A stretch of DNA of 64,000 bases from Algoriphagus sp. TR-M9 (GCF_027594545.1 NZ_CP115160.1:3716501-3780500); one strand, 5' to 3'; shown: positions 8,499 through 18,782, counted from the stretch's first letter. Numbers and translations: made by a program. Notes: generated by a model from the letters alone, not told the origin.

Positions 8499-10898
8499 AT
8501 GTCTCTTGCTTTTCCACCCCAAAAGGGTAAACTCCTACTTCTCCAATTTTTGAGCTTTCTTCTGTGCCTTCCCTTAGTTGCGCAGCAGAACCCCAAAGGA
8601 ACTATCAATGGAACTGTGCTGGAAGAAGGCTCGGACACTCCACTGCCCTTTGCTTCCATAGGCATTTACACCCTAAGTGATAGTTTGGTTTCGGGTGGAC
8701 TATCCGATGATAAGGGCAAATTTCGAATTGACATCCCAAATGGTGAGTTCTACGCCTTGGTGGAGTTCATGGGCTATGAACCGCATAAAACGGCCACTTT
8801 CACGATTTCAAAGGCATCTTCCACCCACGATCTAGGCTTGCTCCCAATGAAAATATCTGCCGAAAATCTGGATGAAGTACTCGTGCAAGGCGAAAAAACA
8901 ACCATGGAGCTTTCGCTGGACAAGCGAATATTCAATGTAGGAAAAGATCTGGCCAATGCCGGCGGAAATGCCAGTGATATCCTGATGAACCTGCCCTCTA
9001 TCGCCGTGGACCCCGAGGGAAATGTACGCCTGAGAGGATCGCAAAACGTGCGCATCCTGATCGATGGAAAACCTTCCGGACTGGTCAGTTTCAAGGGTAG
9101 TGCCGGGCTCCGCCAATTGCCCGCCAATATGATCGAACGCGTAGAAGTTATCACCAATCCATCCGCGCGTTACGAGGCAGAGGGAATGGCCGGCGTGATC
9201 AATATTATTCTGAAAAAAGACAACAATCAAGGCTTCAATGGCTCCTTTGAAATAGTGGGAGGAACTCCTACCAACCTTGGTTTTACAGCCAACCTCAATT
9301 ATCGACATAAGCGAATCAATTGGTTTATCAACTACGGGCTTACCTACAGGCACTCGCCCAATGTGGGCGAACTGTACCAGGAAACTTACGGCGAAGACAC
9401 CACATTTATTCTCAACCAAAGCAATGAAGGAGTAGTCAAAAGCATGAATAACAACATCAGAGGTGGCCTGGATTACTATTTCAGTGAAAACAGCATACTC
9501 ACGCTTTCCTACCTATGGAGAAGATCTGATGCACATAGAAATACCGATATCCGATACGAGGATTCTTGGAATACCCTTGACAATCTTCAGGGCTTTACCC
9601 TAAGAAATCAAGATGAAACGGAGCAGGAGCCGAACTCTGAAATTTCCATGAATTACAAGAAAAGCTTTGAGCGAAAAGGCCATGAACTGACCGGCACCCT
9701 GACTTATCTGAATTATTGGGAAAATTCTGATCAGACTTTTACCCAAAATTCCTACTTGCCGGACGGTACTCCCCTAGCTGGCACGGCTCTGGTACAAACC
9801 TCCCTGAATGACGAATACGAAAACCAATACCTGGCAATGCTGGATTACGTGCAGCCTTTTGCTAAGGAAGGAAAATTCGAAGCGGGATTCAGAACCAGTT
9901 TTCGGGAAATGAAGAATGATTACCTGGTAGAGGAAGAAAATGAAAGCGGGGAATTCGAGCCTGTACCTGGCTTGGACAATATTTTCCTTTATGATGAAAA
10001 CATACTGGCCGCATACGGAATACTCGGGAATACTTCAGGCAAATGGAGCTACCAAGGCGGACTCCGCGTAGAGCATACAGATGTAAAAACCACGCTAGAA
10101 GAAACCAATGAGGTGAACCCCAGAAAATACACCAACCTCTTCCCTAGTGCGCACCTGACCTATAACATTACTCCTGAAAATGCCTTTCAGGTCAGCTACA
10201 GCCGCCGGGTTCGCAGACCAGTTTACAACGACCTCAGTCCCTATGTCACCCTTTCAGATGCCAGGAATTTTTTCAGTGGAAATCCAGATCTGAACCCGGA
10301 GTACACCAATTCATTCGAGCTAGGCCATATCAAATACTTTGACCTGGGCACCCTGTTCACTACAGTTTATTACCGAAGCACAGATGACAAAATTGAGCGA
10401 CTTCGCACCGTGGATGAAGATGGAAATTCCAGAACTTTGCCTTACAACCTCAATGGAGAAAATTCCTTTGGGGTAGAACTGACCAGTGACTATCAGATCA
10501 GAGATTGGTGGAAAATAGACTTCAATGTAAACTTCTTCCATGCGGTAATCGATGGAACGAATTTTCAAGACGGATACGAGACCAAAACGACCTCTTGGCT
10601 TTTCCGCCAGACATCCAGGTTTACTGTAGCTGAAGGATTTGACATCCAGGTAAGGGCAAATTACGATGCCAGACAAAAAACCGTGCAGGGCGTGAGAAAA
10701 GGCATATTCTTCATGGATCTTTCCGCCAGCAAAAGTGTATTCCAAGATCGGGGAACCTTAGTATTCAATGCCACGGATATCTTCAATTCCCGAAGAAACA
10801 GATACATCAGCGAAGGCGTGAATTTCTACACGGTAGGCGATTCCCAATACCAGAGACGACAGATTATATTAACCCTGAGCTATAGGCTAAAGCAATAA
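8499..10898 (+). CDS. outer membrane beta-barrel / TonB-dependent receptor-like protein with CarboxypepD_reg-like domain
   Basis: Large outer-membrane protein of 799 residues. Signal peptide (hydrophobic LLLLQFLSFLLCLPLVAQQ), then a carboxypeptidase-regulatory-like Ig domain (GTINGTVLEEGSDTPLPFASIGIYTL), a plug domain (DILMNLPSIAVDPEGNVRLRG ... MIERVEVITNPSARYEAEG) and a long C-terminal barrel ending ...IILTLSYRLKQ with an aromatic-rich last strand. This is the architecture of the Bacteroidota outer membrane beta-barrel (OMP_b-brl) family, related to TonB receptors but without an obvious SusD partner nearby. The transported ligand cannot be told. ATG 8499 is preferred to TTG 8457 because it places the signal peptide near the N-terminus. 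Confidence 0.85.
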   Translation: MSLAFPPQKGKLLLLQFLSFLLCLPLVAQQNPKGTINGTVLEEGSDTPLPFASIGIYTLSDSLVSGGLSDDKGKFRIDIPNGEFYALVEFMGYEPHKTATFTISKASSTHDLGLLPMKISAENLDEVLVQGEKTTMELSLDKRIFNVGKDLANAGGNASDILMNLPSIAVDPEGNVRLRGSQNVRILIDGKPSGLVSFKGSAGLRQLPANMIERVEVITNPSARYEAEGMAGVINIILKKDNNQGFNGSFEIVGGTPTNLGFTANLNYRHKRINWFINYGLTYRHSPNVGELYQETYGEDTTFILNQSNEGVVKSMNNNIRGGLDYYFSENSILTLSYLWRRSDAHRNTDIRYEDSWNTLDNLQGFTLRNQDETEQEPNSEISMNYKKSFERKGHELTGTLTYLNYWENSDQTFTQNSYLPDGTPLAGTALVQTSLNDEYENQYLAMLDYVQPFAKEGKFEAGFRTSFREMKNDYLVEEENESGEFEPVPGLDNIFLYDENILAAYGILGNTSGKWSYQGGLRVEHTDVKTTLEETNEVNPRKYTNLFPSAHLTYNITPENAFQVSYSRRVRRPVYNDLSPYVTLSDARNFFSGNPDLNPEYTNSFELGHIKYFDLGTLFTTVYYRSTDDKIERLRTVDEDGNSRTLPYNLNGENSFGVELTSDYQIRDWWKIDFNVNFFHAVIDGTNFQDGYETKTTSWLFRQTSRFTVAEGFDIQVRANYDARQKTVQGVRKGIFFMDLSASKSVFQDRGTLVFNATDIFNSRRNRYISEGVNFYTVGDSQYQRRQIILTLSYRLKQ

Positions 10899-11099
10899 AT
10901 AAATTAAGCCAGCTTCGGATCTGTTTTTAGTTTACCCGGACAATTACCTTCAAGCTCCCTTCTAACCAAAAATCAATCGTTGGTTTTGAAATTCAAGTAT
11001 GAGGGGGATTTGCAACTGTAAAAATTTAATTTTCAATAACTTGAAATATTTAAGAGTTTTTAGTTACTTGAGTTTGACTAACTTTTATCTTTTAAGCTT

Positions 11100-11471
11100 A
11101 TGAACCTATCCGGATCGATTAATATTCGCATTCTCTTTTTTATTGGGATTTTCTCTTGCCTCGCTTTTAACCAGGCGTCTTTCGCTCAAAAAATGGAAAA
11201 ACCACCGACTACACCACTTGTCAGAGGTCAAATTGTTGACAAGGACGCTTCTCCAATAATCGGTGCAACGATTATCGTGGATGGCACTACCAAAGGAATA
11301 GTATCTGATGAAAATGGATTCTTCGAGTTAGATCTTAGCCAATTCAAAAACAAAAGTATCACCTTGAATATTGGATATCTTGAAAAAGAATCAAAATCGG
11401 TGGATGTGAAAATCAAAGACCTCCCAAAGTCCTTAGGCCAGATCAAATTGAAAGATGGGGTTTACAAATAG
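11100..11471 (+). CDS. stand-alone CarboxypepD_reg-like domain protein (first of two)
   Basis: Small exported protein of 123 residues: signal peptide with hydrophobic ILFFIGIFSCLAF and ...ASFAQ, then one carboxypeptidase-regulatory-like Ig fold (VRGQIVDKDASPIIGATIIV, GIVSDENGFFELDLS). This fold normally sits at the N-terminus of TonB receptors, but here it forms the whole mature protein. The C-terminal motif LPKSLGQIKL recurs as LPKDLGKITL in the protein at 13919, so the two are paralogues on either side of the DPP4-like gene. The function is unknown. A strong terminator follows, so it is transcribed separately from the peptidase. Confidence 0.75.
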   Translation: MNLSGSINIRILFFIGIFSCLAFNQASFAQKMEKPPTTPLVRGQIVDKDASPIIGATIIVDGTTKGIVSDENGFFELDLSQFKNKSITLNIGYLEKESKSVDVKIKDLPKSLGQIKLKDGVYK

Positions 11472-11518
11472 TAACTATTAGGTGAGGTAAGAATATTCCC
11501 CATTCTCAGAAAAAACAT

Positions 11519-11546
11519 AAAACAGGTCAAATTGACCTGTTTTTCT
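11519..11546 (+). terminator. rho-independent terminator
   Basis: AACAGGTCAA and TTGACCTGTT form a perfect ten-base stem with a one-base spacer, followed by a T run; 48 bases after the stop of the gene at 11100. Confidence 0.85.
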
Positions 11547-11620
11547 TTTGGATTGACCTCTCATGAAAAGTCTTGGGATATTCTCTTATTTTTGATGACT
11601 TCAGTTTAAACCCAGCGTTC

Positions 11621-13855
11621 ATGCATTTTCCAAGACATTTTCTTTCACTAGTCATCCTCTTCTCACTAGTCGCCACCTCCGTTATTGCTCAGCAAAAAGA
11701 CCTTTTAACCCTAGAGCGGATATATGCTTCCAATGAATTTCGGCAAGAAAGACTTCAACCCATTCAATGGATAGAAAATGGAGACGCCTACGTCACCGTG
11801 GAAAATGGAAATGAGCTGGCGAGATGGGATAGCAAAAGCCTAGAGAAAAGCATTTTTGTGCCAGGATCAGCTTTGCAAAGCAATGGAAAACCCCTTCAAC
11901 TCGAATCCTTCAGTCTTTCGGAGGATGGATCAAAAGTGCTGATTTTCACCAATTCAAGTAGAGTTTGGAGGTCGAATACCAAAGGGGACTATTACGTTTA
12001 CGACCTGGAAAGCGGTGCGTTGAAGCAATTGGGTCAGGACTTTGAGCCTTCCTCACTGATGTTTGCAAAGTTTTCTGCTGACAACTCAAAAGTCGCTTAT
12101 GTACAGAAGTTCAATTTGTATTTAGAGGACTTTGAAACAGGCCAAGTCACCCAATTAACTTCTGATGGTACGGACAAAATCATTAACGGAACTTTTGACT
12201 GGGCTTACGAAGAAGAGTTTGGAAAACGGGATGGTTTTGCCTGGAGTCCAGATGCCAAATTCATTTCTTTTTGGCAAATCGATGCCTCCAAAATCGGTAC
12301 CTTTTACATGATCAATAATACCGATTCAGTTTATTCCAGACCCATTCCTTTACAATACCCAAAAGTGGGCGAAGAACCTGCCGGCGCGAAAATTGGCTTA
12401 GTTGACATCGCATCGCAAAAGACCAAGTGGATTCCGATTCCAGGAGGAGAAAAGGAAAATTACCTTCCTGGAATGCAGTGGATCAATGATGATTTGCTTT
12501 TGATCCAGCAGATGAACAGAAAGCAAAATCAACTGACCATTTGGACTTATAAACCTTCCCATGAAGAATTGAAAAAGATTTATGTAGAATCTGAAAAGAC
12601 TTGGGTGGATTTGGCTTATCCTGACTTATCCAGATATGGCTGGAGCGACAATAGTTTGCCTCTGGTGGATGAAGGCAAAGCTTTTCTCCGAATGACTGAA
12701 ACTGACGGCTGGAGACATATCTACAAAGTGGACCTTGCTTCTGGAAACAAGACTTTACTCACTCCGGGAGAATATGACGTCGCTTCTTTTGGCGGTCTTT
12801 CGGACAAAGAAGTCTTCTTTATCGCCTCTCCTAAGAATGCTACCCAGCGTTACCTGTATGCTATTGATTTGGCTGGCAAAGGAAAACTGAGACGGGTAAC
12901 TCCCGAGGCTTTCGAAGGAGTAAATACTTATGATATCGCTCCAAACGGGCAATTTGCGGTGCATAATCATCAAAGCACCTCGGAGCCTTTAACCACGAGA
13001 TTGATCTCTTTGCCAAAGCATGAGGTGCTGAAAACTTTAGTTGAAAATCAGGCTTACAAAGCCAAACTAGCTTCGCTTAAAACCCCTGAAATCAAATTTA
13101 CCACAGTGACTACTTCTGAAGGTGTGACGCTGGACGCAAGAATCATTTATCCGGTTGATTTTGATGAGACAAAGAAATATCCGGTACTTTTCCATGTGTA
13201 TGGAGAGCCTTGGAGCACGGTCGCTACGGATACGCAAGTTGGGCTTTATAATATCATGCTGGTGCAAAAAGGCTATTTCATCATCGACATGGACAATCGG
13301 GGTACACCGACTCTCAAAGGAAGCGATTGGAGAAAAAGCATTTATAGAAAAATCGGAGTGATCAATGCCCAAGATCAGGGTCTGGCCGCCAAGGAATTAC
13401 TTAAACTTCCTTACCTGGATGAAAGCCGGGTAGCCGTCTGGGGATGGAGCGGAGGCGGCTCCATGACTTTAAATCTGATGTTCAAATTCCCAGAAATTTA
13501 CCAAACCGGCATGTCCGTGGCTGCGGTTTCCAATCAGCTGATTTATGATAATATCTATCAAGAGCGATACATGGGATTGCCTCAGGAAAATATGGAGGAT
13601 TTTGTGAATGGATCACCGATCACCTATGCCAAAAACCTGGAAGGAAATCTACTGATTGTACACGGAACAGGCGATGACAATGTGCATTATCAAGGGGCGG
13701 AAATGCTCATGAATGAACTCATCAAGCACAACAAGCAATTCCAGATGATGCCCTATCCAAATCGATCCCATGGGATCTATGAGGGAGCTGGTACCTCCCT
13801 TCACTTATACACATTGCTGACGAATTATTTGATGGAGCACACGCCAGTGAATTAG
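11621..13855 (+). CDS. dipeptidyl peptidase IV-like S9 peptidase
   Basis: Exported serine exopeptidase of 744 residues. A signal peptide (HFLSLVILFSLVATSVIAQ) precedes the DPPIV N-terminal beta-propeller. WAYEEEF lies in the propeller at the position where DPP4 enzymes use a Glu pair to bind the substrate N-terminus. The C-terminal peptidase_S9 domain has the nucleophile motif GWSGGG, acid GTGDDNVH and base RSHGIYEG. The expected activity is release of N-terminal X-Pro or X-Ala dipeptides in the periplasm. ATG 11621 is chosen because it starts the signal peptide; the longer TTG reading from 11573 adds non-signal residues. It lies between two paralogous CarboxypepD_reg-like genes and after a terminator. 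Confidence 0.92.
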   Translation: MHFPRHFLSLVILFSLVATSVIAQQKDLLTLERIYASNEFRQERLQPIQWIENGDAYVTVENGNELARWDSKSLEKSIFVPGSALQSNGKPLQLESFSLSEDGSKVLIFTNSSRVWRSNTKGDYYVYDLESGALKQLGQDFEPSSLMFAKFSADNSKVAYVQKFNLYLEDFETGQVTQLTSDGTDKIINGTFDWAYEEEFGKRDGFAWSPDAKFISFWQIDASKIGTFYMINNTDSVYSRPIPLQYPKVGEEPAGAKIGLVDIASQKTKWIPIPGGEKENYLPGMQWINDDLLLIQQMNRKQNQLTIWTYKPSHEELKKIYVESEKTWVDLAYPDLSRYGWSDNSLPLVDEGKAFLRMTETDGWRHIYKVDLASGNKTLLTPGEYDVASFGGLSDKEVFFIASPKNATQRYLYAIDLAGKGKLRRVTPEAFEGVNTYDIAPNGQFAVHNHQSTSEPLTTRLISLPKHEVLKTLVENQAYKAKLASLKTPEIKFTTVTTSEGVTLDARIIYPVDFDETKKYPVLFHVYGEPWSTVATDTQVGLYNIMLVQKGYFIIDMDNRGTPTLKGSDWRKSIYRKIGVINAQDQGLAAKELLKLPYLDESRVAVWGWSGGGSMTLNLMFKFPEIYQTGMSVAAVSNQLIYDNIYQERYMGLPQENMEDFVNGSPITYAKNLEGNLLIVHGTGDDNVHYQGAEMLMNELIKHNKQFQMMPYPNRSHGIYEGAGTSLHLYTLLTNYLMEHTPVN

Positions 13856-13918
13856 TAATCAAATAATTAGGATTATTCAACTATTTTATTTTTCTTACTA
13901 TTAAAATTTAGTAGAACT

Positions 13919-14323
13919 ATGAAAAACACATTGAAAGATCCGCATAAACGTAAGCTAAGAAGGTTAAACATTGGCATTTTTACTGCCTTTTGTTTATTCC
14001 TAGGTGGTTTAGCCTTCTCTATCTCAAACCTCACTGCCGCTGCTGACATAGAACAACTCAAACCAGATAAAAAGGTAAAAGGTCTTATCCTCTCACCAGA
14101 TAAGAAGCCTATCCCAGGAGCAGTCATCAAAGTTAAAGATGCAACTACCGGCACGGTCGCGGATATTAATGGGAACTTTTATTTGGATTTAGAATATTTT
14201 GATCAAGAAGAGGTAACTCTAATAATCTCTATGATTGACTATCAATCCAAAGAAGTAGTGGTTAACACAAAAAAACTACCAAAGGACCTGGGCAAAATCA
14301 CCTTGCCCAAAGAGGTTAAATAG
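13919..14323 (+). CDS. stand-alone CarboxypepD_reg-like domain protein (second of two)
   Basis: Small protein of 134 residues: basic N-terminus (KDPHKRKLRRLN), one hydrophobic segment (IGIFTAFCLFLGGLAFSIS) that is a signal anchor or uncleaved signal, then one CarboxypepD_reg-like Ig domain (VKGLILSPDKKPIPGAVIKV, GTVADINGNFYLDLE). The tail LPKDLGKITLPK resembles that of the 11100 protein. The charged N-terminus suggests it is tethered to the inner membrane, unlike its paralogue with a more usual signal peptide. The function is unknown. It ends just 1 base before the convergent CPXCG gene. Confidence 0.72.
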   Translation: MKNTLKDPHKRKLRRLNIGIFTAFCLFLGGLAFSISNLTAAADIEQLKPDKKVKGLILSPDKKPIPGAVIKVKDATTGTVADINGNFYLDLEYFDQEEVTLIISMIDYQSKEVVVNTKKLPKDLGKITLPKEVK

Positions 14324-14324
14324 G

Positions 14325-14507
14325 TTATTGTTCAATTGATTTAGCTTCGAAAGAAGCGATATCGTTTTCTTCAATTGAAATATTAACTTCAATCGGATTA
14401 CAGCAAACTTCGCAGTCTTCTATGTACTGTTGCGAAGGAAGTGAAGGGTCAACCAAAATCGATATCTCTGCCAAACAATAAGGGCATGGGAAGAAATGTT
14501 CAAGCAT
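14325..14507 (-). CDS. CPXCG motif-containing cysteine-rich small protein
   Basis: A 60-residue protein with two cysteine pairs, CPYC near the N-terminus and CEVCC further on, spaced as in the CPXCG zinc-ribbon-like family; the first pair reads FFPCPYCLAEISILVD. The acidic, short, soluble sequence has no signal peptide. Probably binds a metal; the cellular role of the family is not established. The genes at 13919 and 14325 converge with stop codons almost touching. The ATG at 14507 gives the usual family length. Confidence 0.8.
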   Translation of the reverse strand: MLEHFFPCPYCLAEISILVDPSLPSQQYIEDCEVCCNPIEVNISIEENDIASFEAKSIEQ

Positions 14508-14540
14508 TTTCTAAAGTAATCAAATCCATAATTCTTGTCA

Positions 14541-14636
14541 ACTGACGGTATTAACGTTAATTAAGTCAATTAACTGACGGAATTTACATTAATTGAGTCA
14601 AACAACTGACGGAATTTACATTAATTGAGTCAGTTT
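14541..14636. repeat. three 32-bp direct repeats with internal palindromes
   Basis: ACTGACGG recurs at 14541, 14573 and 14605, exactly 32 bases apart, with each unit continuing through a TTAC/TTAACG...TTAATT...AGTCA block. At the unit junctions GTCA and TGAC arms face each other: GTCAACTGAC (14537), GTCAATTAACTGAC (14565) and GTCAAACAACTGAC (14597). The array ends 57 bases before the start of the DUF4143 ATPase. It may be an operator array or a simple tandem repeat; there are no spacers, so it is not a CRISPR. Confidence 0.8.
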
Positions 14637-14693
14637 ACTTTTTAATTTCTCAGAAAATAGCTTACTTTGTACTGTATTTCAATAAGATAGACA

Positions 14694-15836
14694 GTGCAAA
14701 ACATCCCCAGAGCATTACAAGCCGATTTTGATCGGAAACTTATGCCAAATAAGGTATTGATGATTCTTGGCCCCAGAAGGTCTGGTAAAACTGCACTTGT
14801 ACGTCAATTTACCAAAGATGTCGATCCGCAACAAAGTTTGATTCTCAATGGCGAAGATGTGCTCGACGCTGCACTTTTGCAAGAAAGGTCAGTGGCGAAC
14901 TACAGCCGCTTGCTGGCAGGCAAAAGCCTGCTGGTCATCGACGAGGCCCAGCATATTCCGGATATTGGTTTGATCCTGAAACTCATTGTGGACTCCATTG
15001 ACGGCATTCGGATCATTGCCACCGGATCTTCTTCCTTTGACATGCACCAGCAGGTGGGCGAGCCCCTGGTGGGAAGGAAAAATACGTTATTTCTATATCC
15101 TTTGGCACAAATGGAATTTGCCCTAGTGGAAGATTTCAAAACTACGCTGGAAAAACGTGAAGAACGCCTGATTTTTGGAGGCTATCCCGAACTGACCCGC
15201 TACCCTGACTGGAAAGACAAGGAAGACTACCTCTATCAGATCATGAATGACTATCTCTTGAAAGATATTCTGATGGTGGATGGGGTGAAAAATTCCGATA
15301 AGCTGTATGCCTTGCTTCGGTTGGTGGCCTTTCAGGTGGGAAAGGAAGTTTCGCTGGAAGAACTCGGCAAGCAACTCGGTATGTCCAAAAACACCGTGGA
15401 ACGCTATCTGGATCTGCTATCTAAAGTATTCGTGGTATTCAAAATCGGCGGATACAGCAGAAACCTCCGCAAAGAAATCGTAAAAAACAGCCGCTGGTAC
15501 TTCTACGACAATGGAGTGCGAAACGCCATAATCCGGAACTTCAACAGACTTGATCTTCGGGCAGATGTGGGTGAACTTTGGGAAAACTATCTCGCTGTAG
15601 AACGGATGAAATTCCAGAATTACAGCCATATGCACTGCAATAACTATTTCTGGCGAACCTACGACCAGCAGGAAATCGACTGGGTGGAAGAAGAGGGAGA
15701 TTCACTTCGAGCTTATGAGTTCAAGTACCAATCCGACAAACCATCCAAAGTTCCTGGTGCATGGGCCAAAGCTTATGCTCATGCCAGTTATGAAACCATT
15801 CACTCTGGAAATTATCTGGATTGGATCGGGGCTTAA
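14694..15836 (+). CDS. AAA+ ATP-binding protein with C-terminal DUF4143 (first copy)
   Basis: Cytoplasmic ATPase of 380 residues. Walker A GPRRSGKT is near residue 26, Walker B-like LLVIDEAQHI near 83 and the sensor-like ATGSSSF follows. A winged-helix-like linker (LGKQLGMSKNTVERYLDLLSKV) precedes the C-terminal DUF4143 domain, whose nuclease-like fold keeps EIDWVEEEGDSLRAYEFKYQ, with an Asp and ExK arrangement. The family is abundant in Bacteroidota and its biological role is unclear. The start is GTG, the first possible start after an in-frame TAG at 14688. Upstream is a three-unit repeat array, and downstream a bidirectional terminator. A second, divergent copy is encoded at 43688. Confidence 0.85.
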   Translation: MQNIPRALQADFDRKLMPNKVLMILGPRRSGKTALVRQFTKDVDPQQSLILNGEDVLDAALLQERSVANYSRLLAGKSLLVIDEAQHIPDIGLILKLIVDSIDGIRIIATGSSSFDMHQQVGEPLVGRKNTLFLYPLAQMEFALVEDFKTTLEKREERLIFGGYPELTRYPDWKDKEDYLYQIMNDYLLKDILMVDGVKNSDKLYALLRLVAFQVGKEVSLEELGKQLGMSKNTVERYLDLLSKVFVVFKIGGYSRNLRKEIVKNSRWYFYDNGVRNAIIRNFNRLDLRADVGELWENYLAVERMKFQNYSHMHCNNYFWRTYDQQEIDWVEEEGDSLRAYEFKYQSDKPSKVPGAWAKAYAHASYETIHSGNYLDWIGA

Positions 15837-15848
15837 CCCCTTGATACA

Positions 15849-15886
15849 AAAAACCCTTGAGTCCAGTTTGGCCTCAAGGGTTTGCT
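15849..15886. terminator. bidirectional terminator between the ATPase and clpB
   Basis: AAACCCTTGAG (15851-15861) pairs perfectly with CTCAAGGGTTT (15873-15883). It is flanked by A and T runs on both sides and lies between convergent genes. Confidence 0.8.
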
Positions 15887-15906
15887 ATTTTTATGGTGAT
15901 TTTAAA

Positions 15907-18522
15907 TTACAACTCCACCGTTTCCACATTCTTAAAATAAACCTGCTTATCCGCATCCAAGTCCACTAAGACAGCAGAATCATTTTTAATGTAGCCAGAT
16001 AAGATTTGCTTGGACAGCTCATTCAAGATCAATCGCTGCATGGTTCGCTTCAGTGGTCTTGCCCCAAAGTTGGCATCGAATCCCATTTCTCCCAGGTAAT
16101 CCAAGACCTCCTTGGTCGCTTCGATTTCTATTCCTGCTTCTGACAATCTATGCTGAATTTCTCTCCACTGAATATCCACGATCTTGCGAATGATCCCCTT
16201 ATTCAGTGGTTCAAACATAATCGTCTCATCGATACGGTTAAGAAATTCCGGTCTCACCGATTTCTTCAATAGATCAAACACTTCAGCTTTGGTCTTTTCC
16301 ATTACCTCATCCTTGTTCCACTCTTCTATCTCAGCAAATCGCTCTTGGATCAGGTGCGAGCCAATATTTGTGGTCAGAATGATGATGGTGTTTTTGAAGT
16401 TGGCAACTCGGCCTTTATTGTCAGTCAATCGCCCATCATCCAAAACCTGCAAGAGAATGTTGAATACATCCGGATGCGCTTTTTCGATTTCATCGAGCAA
16501 AATCACAGAGTACGGTTTTCTCCGAACTGCCTCAGTCAGCTGACCACCTTCATCATAACCCACATAGCCCGGAGGCGCTCCCACCAGTCTGCTGACGGCA
16601 TGTCTTTCCTGATATTCAGACATATCAATCCGCACCATGGAATTCTCATCGTTGAATAGGTATTCTGCCAAGGCTTTCGCCAGCTCAGTTTTACCCACAC
16701 CGGTGGTACCCATAAAGATGAAACTGCCTATTGGACGCTTTGGATCCTGCAGACCAGCACGGCTTCTTCTCACCGCATCGGAAAGGGCAGTAATCGCTTC
16801 TTTCTGCCCTGCAACTCGCCTTCCAAGTTCTTCTTCTAAGTGCAGTAGTTTCTCCCGCTCAGATTGGATCATTTTGTTCATCGGGATTCCCGTCCACTTG
16901 GACACTACAGCAGCGATATCTTCATGATCTACCTCCTCCTTCAATAAAGGAGAACCGGCTTGCATTTCTGCTAGCTGAGATTTGAAAGACTCCAGCTTTT
17001 GCTCAGCCTCTCCAATCTTACCGTATCGGATCTCAGCTACTTTTCCAAAATCCCCAGCTCGCTCAGCTTGCTCAGCTTCCAGTTTATAGTTATCAATCCG
17101 CTCTTTTTCGCGTTGAATTCCGGTAATAACTGCCTTTTCGCTTTCCCATTTGGCTTTGACACTATCTCGCTTTTCTGCCAGTTCCGCAAGCTCCTTGCTC
17201 AGAACAGTTTCCTTATCCTTATTTTTCTCTCTTCGAATCGCCTCGCGTTCGATTTCCAACTGCATGATTCTACGATTCAACTCATCTAATTCCTGCGGTA
17301 AAGAATCGATCTCCATACGCAACTTAGCTCCAGCCTCATCCATCAAGTCAATGGCTTTGTCCGGCAAGAACCTGTCGGAAATATATCGTTGTGAAAGTTC
17401 AACAGCAGCTATCACTGCATCATCTTTGATTCTTACTCCATGGTGAAGTTCATATTTATCCTTGATTCCGCGAAGAATTGAAATCGCATCCGCAGCATCC
17501 GGCTCATCGACGATGACAGCCTGGAACCGACGCTCCAAAGCCTTATCTTTTTCGATATATTTCTGGTATTCCTTCAGGGTAGTTGCACCTATTGCATGCA
17601 ACTCTCCACGAGCCAAAGCTGGTTTCAATAAGTTTGCAGCATCCATCGCTCCTTCTCCTCCACCTCCTGCACCGATCAAAGTATGAATCTCATCGATGAA
17701 GAGAATGATCTCGCCCTCGGCATCGGTTACTTCTTTGATCACAGCCTTTAGACGCTCTTCGAATTCTCCTTTGTATTTGGCGCCAGCTACCAGCAAGCCC
17801 ATGTCCAAAGAGATCAAGGTTTTTGATTTAAGGTTTTCCGGCACATCGCCGGACACGATTCTTTGCGCCAGCCCTTCTACGATGGCAGTTTTACCCACAC
17901 CAGGCTCTCCAAGAAGAATCGGGTTGTTTTTGGTTCTACGTGCCAAAATCTGAAGAACCCTTCTGATTTCTTCATCTCGGCCAATCACAGGGTCAATTTT
18001 CCCTTTTCTGGCCATTTCATTCAGGTTTTTGGAGTATTTCTCCAAAGCCTGATATTTGCTTTCTGCGTTTGGGTCGGTCACTTTATTGCCTTTTCTAAGT
18101 TCTTTTATCGCTTCAATCAGCGGTTTTTCAGCTATCCCCTGATCTTTTAGAATTTGTGCAGTCGCATCACCTGCGCTTAATATGGCCAAGAGCAAATGCT
18201 CGATCGCCACATACTCATCCCCAAAAGTCTTAAGGTAGTCCTTTGCCTTTGTTAATACCTGATTGGAATAATTGGAAAGGTAAGGCTGCTGTCCTCCGCT
18301 TACTTTGGGAAGTTTTGCCAGTTGATCATCCAGTTTTTGATTGATCAATTGCTTGCTTGTGCCGAATTTCTTAAATAAAAAATCCGTCACATTCTCGTCT
18401 TCGGAGAGAATTCCTTTCAGCAAATGGGCTGGCTCAATATTCGGCTGTCCTGCTGCAGCTGCCAACTCCAAGGCTTTTTGTATCGCCTCCTGAGATTTTA
18501 TCGTGAATTGTTTAAAGTCCAT
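15907..18522 (-). CDS. clpB: ATP-dependent chaperone ClpB
   Basis: Hsp100 disaggregase of 871 residues, full family length. It contains the Clp N-domain repeats (residues about 1-145), first AAA+ module with GEPGVGKT (about 205) and the Walker B acidic pair in [11 protein letters not shown], a long coiled-coil middle domain (about 400-530) that distinguishes ClpB from ClpA/ClpC, and a second AAA+ module with GTTGVGKT and [17 protein letters not shown]. It works with DnaK to rescue aggregated proteins in the cytoplasm. The ATG at 18522 begins [14 protein letters not shown], the usual start. Divergent from the broken ORF6N gene; no heat-shock operator such as CIRCE was seen in the 260-base gap. 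Confidence 0.97.
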   Translation of the reverse strand: MDFKQFTIKSQEAIQKALELAAAAGQPNIEPAHLLKGILSEDENVTDFLFKKFGTSKQLINQKLDDQLAKLPKVSGGQQPYLSNYSNQVLTKAKDYLKTFGDEYVAIEHLLLAILSAGDATAQILKDQGIAEKPLIEAIKELRKGNKVTDPNAESKYQALEKYSKNLNEMARKGKIDPVIGRDEEIRRVLQILARRTKNNPILLGEPGVGKTAIVEGLAQRIVSGDVPENLKSKTLISLDMGLLVAGAKYKGEFEERLKAVIKEVTDAEGEIILFIDEIHTLIGAGGGGEGAMDAANLLKPALARGELHAIGATTLKEYQKYIEKDKALERRFQAVIVDEPDAADAISILRGIKDKYELHHGVRIKDDAVIAAVELSQRYISDRFLPDKAIDLMDEAGAKLRMEIDSLPQELDELNRRIMQLEIEREAIRREKNKDKETVLSKELAELAEKRDSVKAKWESEKAVITGIQREKERIDNYKLEAEQAERAGDFGKVAEIRYGKIGEAEQKLESFKSQLAEMQAGSPLLKEEVDHEDIAAVVSKWTGIPMNKMIQSEREKLLHLEEELGRRVAGQKEAITALSDAVRRSRAGLQDPKRPIGSFIFMGTTGVGKTELAKALAEYLFNDENSMVRIDMSEYQERHAVSRLVGAPPGYVGYDEGGQLTEAVRRKPYSVILLDEIEKAHPDVFNILLQVLDDGRLTDNKGRVANFKNTIIILTTNIGSHLIQERFAEIEEWNKDEVMEKTKAEVFDLLKKSVRPEFLNRIDETIMFEPLNKGIIRKIVDIQWREIQHRLSEAGIEIEATKEVLDYLGEMGFDANFGARPLKRTMQRLILNELSKQILSGYIKNDSAVLVDLDADKQVYFKNVETVEL

Positions 18523-18782
18523 ATTATAGTTGATTAATAGTGGTATCTATAGTTAAGAGCTGAAAGTGTCAAATCGCATTACCTCAGCCCTTGCTGTTTC
18601 CTGTATAATCAAAACCAAATCCAATTACTTTTCTCGGTCAAAATGACTGGAAAAGTGGGGTTTCACAGCATAAAACGGAAAATTTGACAGAATTTTATTC
18701 GGAACATGGTGATTTCACGACATTAGGAGTATTTATAATTCTGTATTATTATATATTAGTTTACACTTTTTAAACATCATTT

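Noticed and set aside
8832..9419. 195-codon minus-strand open frame inside the receptor gene
   Set aside because: It is the antisense shadow of a well-supported coding frame with plug and barrel motifs, and its translation shows no recognisable domain.
14541..14636. Possible CRISPR array
   Set aside because: The 32-base units are contiguous with no variable spacers, only three copies, and no cas genes are near.
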